Of a stretch of DNA of 11,954 nt, positions 6,701-11,954 are shown one piece after another. Position 1 is the first letter of the stretch; each line of letters starts with the position of its first letter. The notes beneath the pieces were generated by a model that saw only the letters and a program-made list of their open reading frames with translations, ran no database searches and had not been told where the DNA came from. Source of the stretch: DYRB01 sp041307765 (GTDB taxonomy: Bacteria > Pseudomonadota > Gammaproteobacteria > Chromatiales > Chromatiaceae); the NCBI GenBank assembly GCA_041307765.1, contig JBFZCW010000321.1, positions 1-11,954 of the forward strand. The letters are read 5' to 3'. Position numbers and translations under genes: made by a program.

Positions 6701-8430
6701 TGATGGCGCATCTCGCCCAGATCCTCTTGCTTTTGGGCGTTGCGGTGGCCGTCGTGGTGACCTTTCAGCGGCTGCATATCCCGACCAGCCTCGGGTATTT
6801 GCTGGTCGGAGTGATTCTCGGACCGCATACCGCCGGGCCGACGGTCTATGTGCCGGAGTTCGATGCGCTCGCCGAGTTCGGCGTGGTCTTCCTGCTGTTT
6901 ACCATCGGTCTCAATTTTTCCTTACCCCAGCTACACGCGTTGCGGCATCAGGTTCTCGGGCTGGGCACCGGCCAGGTTGTCCTCACGACGGCGGCGGTTG
7001 GGCTTGCGCTGTGGCTGGCCGGGCTGTCCGCCCCTGCCGCATTCGTGATCGGAGCCGTCTTTGCTCAGTCCTCCACGACCATCATCAGCAGTCTATTGGC
7101 TGAGCAGGGCGAGGAGAACAGTCAGCACGGCCGGCTCGGCCTTGCGATGTCTGTCTTTCAGGACGTCACCGCCGTTCCCTTTCTGGTGATCATCCCCGTT
7201 CTGGGCGTGTCGGTCGGCGCCGATGTGCTCGCGGGTGCGCTGGGATGGGCAGTCGCGAAAGCCGTGTTTGCGTTCGCGCTCGTGTTCTTGATCGGTCGGT
7301 GGCTGTTCCGGCCCCTGTTTCACATTGTTGCCGAGCGCCGATCCGCCGAGGTATTCACGCTGGCAGTGCTGCTCATCGCGCTACTTGCCGCATGGACTAC
7401 AAGCAGCTTCGGTCTCTCTTTGGCATTCGGGGGATTTCTTGCGGGTATGATGCTCGGCGAAACGGAGTTCCGCCACCAAGTCGAATCGACCATACGCCCC
7501 TTTCGCGATGTCCTGCTCGGGCTCTTTTTCGTCGGTATCGGGATGCGCTTCGACCCTCTCGCGATACCTCCGATATGGCACTGGGCCGTGCTCGGCGCGG
7601 TTCTCATGGTGGTGAGCAAGACACTGATCGTCGCCGCGATGATGCGTCGCATTGAAGTCGACCCCCGGGTCGCGTGGCGTACGGGCTTGCTGCTGGCCGT
7701 GGGGGGGGAGTTCGGCTTTGCCCTTCTAGCCATTGCGCTCGATTCCAGCGTAATCGACATGCAGCTGGGTCAGATCGCACTGGCCTCTGTCCTGTTCGCG
7801 ATGATCGCCGGCGCCGTTCTGATTCGCTTCAATGACGCCATTGCGACCAAATTGGCCGGAACCCAGCGCCATGAGGCTCAACCGACTCCGGATGGGCTAT
7901 CGGATGCACCGGAGCAGCAGGTCGTCATCGGCGGCTATGGGCGTGTGGGACATACCATCGCCGTTCTGCTGAAGGCGAGCGGCGTTGCGTTTATCGTGTT
8001 CGACACGGACCCGAAGCGGGTCGCACAGGGTCGAGCCGACGGTCACCCGGTACTGTACGGCGACATCTCAGACCCCGAATTGCTGTCCGCCATCCATGTC
8101 GACCGGGCATCGCTCGTGGTGATTACCGTCGATCGTTCCGCGACCGCATTGCGGGCGGTCTCCATTCTGCGCAGTACTTGTCCCCAGGTACCCATCGTCG
8201 TGCGCGCGCGGGATCTGGAAACGAGCTCGCGACTGCTCGACGCTGGGGCAACCCACGCCTATCCGGAAGCGATCGAGGCAAGCCTGCGCCTCGGGGCGAC
8301 GGCGCTGCGGATACTGCGTGTCCCGACAGACGATATCGATCTCGTGGTCCAGGAGGTGAGGGATTGGGACTACCGACCCGTGATCGAAGAGGAACCCGAT
8401 AATCGGCCGACGGCTGAGAGAGGTCCCTGA
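6700..8430 (+). CDS. CPA2-family monovalent cation:proton antiporter with RCK/TrkA-N domain (Kef/YbaL-like)
   Basis: The protein has 576 residues. A Na+/H+-exchanger membrane domain (about 5-380, roughly 12-13 hydrophobic segments) contains FTIGLNFSL (67-75), the ion-site FQD motif (153-155) in TM5 and Lys307 in a late helix. A hydrophilic linker leads to an NAD(H)-binding RCK domain (about 406-530) with GYGRVG (412-417) and Asp435 after the second strand. E. coli KefC has an acidic loop HALESDIE near 259-266; here it reads HQVESTIR (259-266), so glutathione gating of the KefC kind is not supported and YbaL-like antiporters are the closer comparison. No KefF/KefG partner is present. The ATG at 6700 shares a base with the ATPase TGA (TGATGATG); the frame is open further upstream, but that stretch lies inside the ATPase. 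A universal stress gene follows 1 nt after the stop. Third codon positions are less GC-rich than in the ATPase. Confidence 0.9.
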   Translation: MMAHLAQILLLLGVAVAVVVTFQRLHIPTSLGYLLVGVILGPHTAGPTVYVPEFDALAEFGVVFLLFTIGLNFSLPQLHALRHQVLGLGTGQVVLTTAAVGLALWLAGLSAPAAFVIGAVFAQSSTTIISSLLAEQGEENSQHGRLGLAMSVFQDVTAVPFLVIIPVLGVSVGADVLAGALGWAVAKAVFAFALVFLIGRWLFRPLFHIVAERRSAEVFTLAVLLIALLAAWTTSSFGLSLAFGGFLAGMMLGETEFRHQVESTIRPFRDVLLGLFFVGIGMRFDPLAIPPIWHWAVLGAVLMVVSKTLIVAAMMRRIEVDPRVAWRTGLLLAVGGEFGFALLAIALDSSVIDMQLGQIALASVLFAMIAGAVLIRFNDAIATKLAGTQRHEAQPTPDGLSDAPEQQVVIGGYGRVGHTIAVLLKASGVAFIVFDTDPKRVAQGRADGHPVLYGDISDPELLSAIHVDRASLVVITVDRSATALRAVSILRSTCPQVPIVVRARDLETSSRLLDAGATHAYPEAIEASLRLGATALRILRVPTDDIDLVVQEVRDWDYRPVIEEEPDNRPTAERGP

Positions 8431-8431
8431 G

Positions 8432-9412
8432 ATGAAGCGATTCAAGAACATTCTGTGTGCGATCGACCCCGAAACCGCAGATCCAGCCGCCTTGGAACGT
8501 GCCGTGACGCTGGCGGAGAACAATCAGGCCAGTCTGACGCTCGTCACGGTGGCCGAGCCGGTCGTGCCCCTCATCGAGACAACGCAAGGTGCGTCGATCG
8601 ACGCCAATCTTCAGGAGACACCCGCTGACGAGCATATCGGGGCATTGCAGGCCCTTGCTGCGCCCTATCGCGAGCGTCTGACGATCCAGGCCAGGGTACT
8701 GATAGGCACGCCCTTCCTGGAGCTCATCCGCGAGGTGCTGCGGGGCAGGTACGACCTTCTAATCAAGGTCACAGAGCGGCTGGACTGGCTGGAGCGGTTC
8801 CTTGGCAGCGACGATATGCACCTGTTGCGCAGGTGCCCCTGCCCGGTCTGGCTGATCCGCCCCGATGAGCCGAGCAACTACCAATGCATCCTGGCGGCGG
8901 TGGACGTCGACGACACCTACCCGCCGGCCGAGCTGCAATCGCGTCAGGCCCTGAATCGGCAGACGCTGGAGATGGCCGTCTCGCTGGCCCTATCAGACTT
9001 TGCCGCACTCCATCTGGTGCACGTCTGGGACGCGATCGGCGAGAGTGCCATGCGCGGCGCCTTCCTGCGCACGCCGGAGGAGCAGGTGGTCGGCTATGTC
9101 GAGCAGGTGCGGCGGCGCACCGCGGCCAACCTCGATGCACTGCTCGGCGACGTGACCGACAGGGTCGGCCCCGACGCCGTGAATTACCTGAAACCCCAGT
9201 TGCATCTCATCAAGGGCTACGCGCGCGACGAGATCCCGGCGCTGGCCAAACGCATCGGCGCCGATCTCATCGTCATGGGGACCGTGGCCCGCACGGGGGT
9301 GCCCGGTTTCTTCATGGGCAACACGGCCGAGAAGATTCTCAACCAGATCGATTGCGCCGTGCTTGCCATCAAGCCGCCTGGTTTCGTCACCCCTGTCACC
9401 TTGGATGCGTGA
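8432..9412 (+). CDS. Tandem universal stress protein (two Usp domains)
   Basis: This 326-residue cytoplasmic protein has two Usp domains (about 1-143 and 148-314), the arrangement of UspE. The first opens with FKNILCAIDPE (4-14), the second with YQCILAAVDVDD (150-161). The second domain ends in an intact nucleotide-binding loop: MGTVARTG (282-289), then VPGFFMGNTAEKIL (290-303), the Gly-x2-Arg-x-Gly ... Gly-Asn-Thr pattern of ATP-binding Usp proteins. The corresponding part of the first domain (LDWLERFLGSDDMHLLRRCP, 117-136) lacks these glycines, so only one half is expected to bind nucleotide. The ATG follows the antiporter stop by 1 nt (TGAGATG), and GAGAGAGG lies just upstream. The context suggests a stress or regulatory partner of the antiporter and ATPase; that role is inferred. 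Confidence 0.9.
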   Translation: MKRFKNILCAIDPETADPAALERAVTLAENNQASLTLVTVAEPVVPLIETTQGASIDANLQETPADEHIGALQALAAPYRERLTIQARVLIGTPFLELIREVLRGRYDLLIKVTERLDWLERFLGSDDMHLLRRCPCPVWLIRPDEPSNYQCILAAVDVDDTYPPAELQSRQALNRQTLEMAVSLALSDFAALHLVHVWDAIGESAMRGAFLRTPEEQVVGYVEQVRRRTAANLDALLGDVTDRVGPDAVNYLKPQLHLIKGYARDEIPALAKRIGADLIVMGTVARTGVPGFFMGNTAEKILNQIDCAVLAIKPPGFVTPVTLDA

Positions 9413-9447
9413 GGACGGCTCGAAACCGTGCTGGGCTTGTGCGCCAG
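9413..9447. other. Convergent gap between the Usp gene and tcdA
   Basis: The 35 nt between two facing stop codons hold no stem with a T-tract that I would call a terminator. Only a 4-bp ACGG/CCGT hairpin is visible, so the two transcripts may overlap at their 3' ends. Confidence 0.4.
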
Positions 9448-10227
9448 CTAGGGGGGCGCCACCCCTGGCGCGTCGGCGAGCAGGCGCTGGATGACCAGCC
9501 CGGCCAGGGTCAGCCCGAACAGGCCCGGCAGGTAGCTCACGGTCCCATTGACCGCCCGGGGGCGGCCGCGTCCGGTCGGCTCCGGGGGTAGTGGCGGGAG
9601 CGGGGGCTCCTCCGACCACACCGCCAGGACGCCCCGTCCGATCCCGCGCCGACGCAGCCGCTGGCGCACCGCGCTGGCCAGGGGGCAGCCGCGGGAGTCC
9701 ATCAGGTCGCCGGCGCGGATGTGGGTCGGGTCCAGACGCCCGCCCGCCCCCATGCTGCTTGCGACTGGGACTCCCGCCTCGACACAGGCCCCTATCAGGG
9801 CCACCTTGCTGTTCAGGCTGTCGATGGCATCGACCACATGATCGAAGCCCCCGGCGACCAGGCCTGGCATCTCGTCGGCGGGAAGAAAGCGCTCCAGCAG
9901 GGTCAGGTCGCAGGCGGGGTTGATGTCCCGCACCCGCTCGCCCATGACCTCGACCTTCCGATGACCCAGGGTGGAGCCCAGGGCAACGAGCTGGCGGTTG
10001 AGGTTGGAGGGGGCGACTCGGTCGTGATCGGCGAGAGTCAGATGACCGATGCCGGCCCGCGCCAGGGCCTCGGCGGCGAAGGCGCCCACCCCGCCGAGCC
10101 CCGCCAGCAGCACCCTGGCGGCGCACAGCCGCGCCACGCCGAGGTCGCCGACCAGGATGCGGGTGCGCTCCCAGAGGGCGGCATCCGCCTCAGAGATCAG
10201 TGCGGGCGGGGCTTCGGCCTCGGACAT
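9448..10227 (-). CDS. tcdA: tRNA threonylcarbamoyladenosine dehydratase TcdA (CsdL)
   Basis: This 259-residue E1/ThiF-like enzyme would dehydrate t6A37 of tRNA to the cyclic form ct6A using ATP. The adenylation fold shows the nucleotide loop GLGGVG (43-48) after VLLA, Asp67 in LADHD at the end of the second strand, SNLNRQL (74-80), KVEVMGERVRDINP (91-104), VVDAID (131-136) and SSMGAGGRLDPT (157-168). It also has the TcdA-type CPLASAVRQRLRRRGI (181-196), VWSEEP and the C-terminal NGTVSYLPGLFGLTLAG (227-243). Known TcdA proteins usually have Asp where Cys181 stands. The length is near that of E. coli TcdA (about 268). It is the last gene of a leftward operon: the ATG lies 6 nt after the TatD-family stop, without a clear Shine-Dalgarno, so translational coupling is likely. 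ThiF and MoeB are less likely given the C-terminal signature. Confidence 0.9.
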   Translation of the reverse strand: MSEAEAPPALISEADAALWERTRILVGDLGVARLCAARVLLAGLGGVGAFAAEALARAGIGHLTLADHDRVAPSNLNRQLVALGSTLGHRKVEVMGERVRDINPACDLTLLERFLPADEMPGLVAGGFDHVVDAIDSLNSKVALIGACVEAGVPVASSMGAGGRLDPTHIRAGDLMDSRGCPLASAVRQRLRRRGIGRGVLAVWSEEPPLPPLPPEPTGRGRPRAVNGTVSYLPGLFGLTLAGLVIQRLLADAPGVAPP

Positions 10228-10233
10228 AACAGG

Positions 10234-11034
10234 TCAGGGGTGCGCCAGACCCAGCAGGTCGCGGGCGTTGCGCGTGGTCTGGGCCGCCAGCTCCGCTGGA
10301 TCGGCTTCGCGCACCACGGCCAGTGCGGCCAGGACGTCAGGCAGGTAGGCCGGGCTGTTGCGCTCGCCCCGATGGGCCGCAACGGTCAGGTCCGGGGCGT
10401 CGGTCTCCAGGACGATGGCCTCAATGGGCAGGGCTCGGGCCAAGGGCCTGAGCTTCAGCGACCGCTCGAAGGTCAGCATGCCGCCGAAGCCGAGCCGAAA
10501 TCCAAGGTCCAGGTACTGGTGCGCCTGTTGCAGGCTGCCGTTGAAGGCGTGGGCGATACCGCCACAGACCCGTATGCGCTTGAGCGTCGCCAGCACCTGG
10601 TCGTGGGCCTTTCGCACATGGAGCAGTACCGGCAGTCCGGCGGCCTTGGCCAGGGCGAGTTGGGCCTCGAACAAGGACTGCTGGCGCACGGGGTCCAGGT
10701 CGGCTCGGTAGAAGTCGAGTCCGATTTCCCCGACAGCCAGGGGGCGGTCCTCGGCCAGAGCACGCTCCAGATCCGCGACGTGCCCTGCGCGATGTTGGGC
10801 AAGGTAAATTGGGTGCAGCCCTAGGGCCGGATGCAGGTCCGGGGCCGAGGCACACAGCTGCAGCAGGCGTACCCAGCCGGCGGCATGGATGCCCGGGACC
10901 ACGATCCCCACCAGCCCTGCCGCACGGGCGGCGGCCAGTACCTCATCGCGGTCGGGGTCGAATTCCTCTACGTCCAGGTGGCAATGGGTGTCGATCAGGG
11001 CAGGGGGGGCCGCCGCCAATTCCCCAGGGCTCAC
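10234..11034 (-). CDS. TatD-family metal-dependent hydrolase (YjjV-like)
   Basis: This 266-residue TIM-barrel hydrolase has the full set of TatD metal ligands: D15-T-H17-C-H19 near the N-terminus, Glu103 in VGEIGLD (101-107), His139 in LLHV, His162 in AHAF and Asp212 in ETDAPD (210-215). Members of the family are two-metal deoxyribonucleases or phosphoesterases in the cytoplasm. The stretch GSLQQAHQYLDLGFRLGFGG (166-185) and the short NSP motif (226-228) after LETDAP resemble E. coli YjjV more than TatD itself. That subdivision is from memory. Translation appears to start at GTG (11034), which overlaps the stop of the upstream NYN gene as GTGA. No ATG lies between there and the metal-binding motif. 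Substrate is unknown. Confidence 0.9.
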   Translation of the reverse strand: MSPGELAAAPPALIDTHCHLDVEEFDPDRDEVLAAARAAGLVGIVVPGIHAAGWVRLLQLCASAPDLHPALGLHPIYLAQHRAGHVADLERALAEDRPLAVGEIGLDFYRADLDPVRQQSLFEAQLALAKAAGLPVLLHVRKAHDQVLATLKRIRVCGGIAHAFNGSLQQAHQYLDLGFRLGFGGMLTFERSLKLRPLARALPIEAIVLETDAPDLTVAAHRGERNSPAYLPDVLAALAVVREADPAELAAQTTRNARDLLGLAHP

Positions 11035-11777
11035 TGCGCAGCGCCCTTTTTGTCTCGGACGTACAGGGCCTTGTGTGGGCCGCCGCCGACCAGGCGCTCC
11101 TCCACATCGAACAGCCCTACGGCCTTGACCAGTCCGCTCAACTTGGCATAGCCCCAGGTGCGCGGGTCGAACTCCGGGGCGAGTTTGGCGACGGTGGAGC
11201 CGACCACCCCAAGTTCGGCCCAGCCACTGTCGTCCGAGGCGGCCGCGACGGCGTTGCGCAGGAGGTGGACCAGCTTGGTGTCCAGCTTCAACTCCTTGGC
11301 GGACTTGCGGCCACCCGGGGCCGCATCGGCGGCCTCCTCGCGCAGCAGCTCCACGAAGATGAACTTGTCGCAGGCGGCGACGAAGGGCTCGGGCGTCTTC
11401 TTCTCGCCGAAGCCGAAGACCGATAGGCCCGACTCACGGATGCGCGAGGCCAGCCGGGTGAAGTCGCTGTCGCTGGACACGATGCAGAAGCCGTCGAATC
11501 TGCCGGTGTAGAGCAGGTCCATGGCGTCGATCATCATAGCCCCGTCGGTGGCGTTCTTGCCTGTGGTGTAGCGGAACTGCTGCATGGGCTGGATGGAATG
11601 GCGCAGCAGGGTGGGCTTCCAGGACCCCAGGTTCGGCAGGGTCCAGTCGCCGTAGATGCGCTTGACGTGGGCGGTGCCGTACTTGGCGATCTCAGCCAGC
11701 AGGCCCTCGACGATGGCCGCCTGGGCGTTGTCGGCGTCGATCAGAACGGCAAGCCTGCGATTCTCGACCTCAGGCAT
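11031..11777 (-). CDS. NYN-domain (LabA/DUF88) RNase-like protein with C-terminal OST-HTH/LOTUS domain
   Basis: The product is 248 residues. The N-terminal NYN (PIN-like) domain (about 8-145) shows the metal-binding acidic residues in VLIDADN (11-17, Asp14 and Asn17), GKNATDGAMMIDAMDLL (73-89, Asp78 and Asp84) and SSDSDF (101-106, Asp103 and Asp105). NYN proteins are predicted or shown metal-dependent RNases. After a charged linker, residues about 165-240 (TKLVHLLRNAV, GWAELGVVGSTVAKLAPEFD, then TWGYAKLSGLV) match the OST-HTH/LOTUS RNA-binding domain. I chose the ATG at 11777 because TGAGGAG (11788-11794, minus strand) lies 10 nt upstream and MPEVENRRLAVLIDADN is the usual N-terminus. An in-frame start at 11858 would add 27 Ala/Pro-rich residues and overlap the neighbouring gene. 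It is probably the first gene of the operon with the TatD-family gene and tcdA. Confidence 0.9.
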   Translation of the reverse strand: MPEVENRRLAVLIDADNAQAAIVEGLLAEIAKYGTAHVKRIYGDWTLPNLGSWKPTLLRHSIQPMQQFRYTTGKNATDGAMMIDAMDLLYTGRFDGFCIVSSDSDFTRLASRIRESGLSVFGFGEKKTPEPFVAACDKFIFVELLREEAADAAPGGRKSAKELKLDTKLVHLLRNAVAAASDDSGWAELGVVGSTVAKLAPEFDPRTWGYAKLSGLVKAVGLFDVEERLVGGGPHKALYVRDKKGAAQ

Positions 11778-11787
11778 GGGCGCGGGA

Positions 11788-11792
11788 CTCCT
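11788..11792 (-). promoter_or_regulatory. Shine-Dalgarno of the NYN-domain gene
   Basis: On the minus strand AGGAG lies 10 nt upstream of the ATG at 11777. It favours this start over the open frame that continues to 11858. Confidence 0.6.
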
Positions 11793-11851
11793 CAGGGGGT
11801 GGGTTAGAACAGGGCCGGAGGGCGCGGCCAGGCGACCGCTGGCGGCTGCCG

Positions 11852-11954
11852 CTACCACATGAGGTCGTCAGGGACCTCGTAACCGGCATAGGTATCCTCA
11901 GCATTGGCCGTGGGCTGCGCGACCGGCTGTGCCTGGCGGTGGTTCTGGACCACC
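11852..11954 (-). CDS. C-terminal end of an unidentified protein (5' end outside window)
   Basis: A minus-strand frame is open from the window edge to TAG at 11852-11854 and encodes 33 complete residues. It is Gln/Pro/Ala-rich (VVQNHRQAQPVAQPTANAED) and ends TYAGYEVPDDLMW. That looks like a disordered linker followed by a short acidic-aromatic tail, which supports a real coding end. I do not recognise the protein. It lies 74 nt upstream of the NYN gene in the same direction; that gap holds only a weak 5-bp hairpin (GCCAG/CTGGC), so the gene could belong to the same operon. Confidence 0.5.
   Translation of the reverse strand, partial: VVQNHRQAQPVAQPTANAEDTYAGYEVPDDLMW

Noticed and set aside
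8993..10126. A 377-codon minus-strand frame spanning the Usp gene and part of tcdA
   Set aside because: It is Arg/Gly-rich, spans the convergent junction, and conflicts with both well-supported genes.
9721..10824. A 367-codon plus-strand frame antisense to tcdA and the TatD-family gene
   Set aside because: The translation is Gly/Gln-rich without domains, while the minus-strand products keep all catalytic residues.
11778..11858. N-terminal extension of the NYN protein from 11858
   Set aside because: It would overlap the end of the neighbouring gene and is Ala/Pro-rich. A Shine-Dalgarno at 11788-11792 points to the ATG at 11777.

Overview
The window is GC-rich and densely coding. It looks like a chromosomal segment of a gammaproteobacterium, most likely a purple sulfur bacterium (Chromatiaceae or a close relative). 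The best pointer is a secreted Gly/Tyr/Trp-rich protein at 2469-2804 that resembles the sulfur globule envelope proteins of that group. The placement is an inference, since no rRNA or photosynthesis gene is present.

Plus strand, 1-9412. The window opens inside cbpA (DnaJ-like co-chaperone), followed after 3 nt by its modulator gene cbpM. Next is an EgtB/SUMF1-type protein whose N-terminal DinB-like domain appears to have lost its iron-binding histidines. A 231-nt gap with a TATAAT box and a strong ribosome binding site leads to the sulfur-globule-type gene, which ends at a clear rho-independent terminator (2846-2876). Then come a small DUF2919-like membrane protein and a membrane-associated glutaredoxin-like protein that probably starts at TTG. 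A tightly packed set follows: P-type cation ATPase, CPA2 cation:proton antiporter with a C-terminal NAD-binding domain (start overlaps the ATPase stop by 1 nt), and a tandem universal stress protein (1 nt further on). These three are probably co-translated as a cation-homeostasis and stress unit.

Minus strand, 11954-9448. A compact operon reads leftward: a NYN-domain RNase-like protein with a C-terminal OST-HTH/LOTUS domain, a TatD-family metal-dependent hydrolase (4-nt GTGA overlap), and the tRNA ct6A37 synthase TcdA (6-nt gap). It converges on the plus-strand genes with 35 nt between stops. The last 103 nt hold the C-terminal end of another minus-strand gene of unknown function.

No tRNA, rRNA, CRISPR array, insertion sequence or phage gene was seen, and no gap between genes exceeds 300 nt. 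The points most worth a second look are the degenerate EgtB-like protein, altered ion-site residues in the P-type ATPase, the altered gating loop and shifted codon usage in the antiporter, and the NYN-TatD-TcdA operon.
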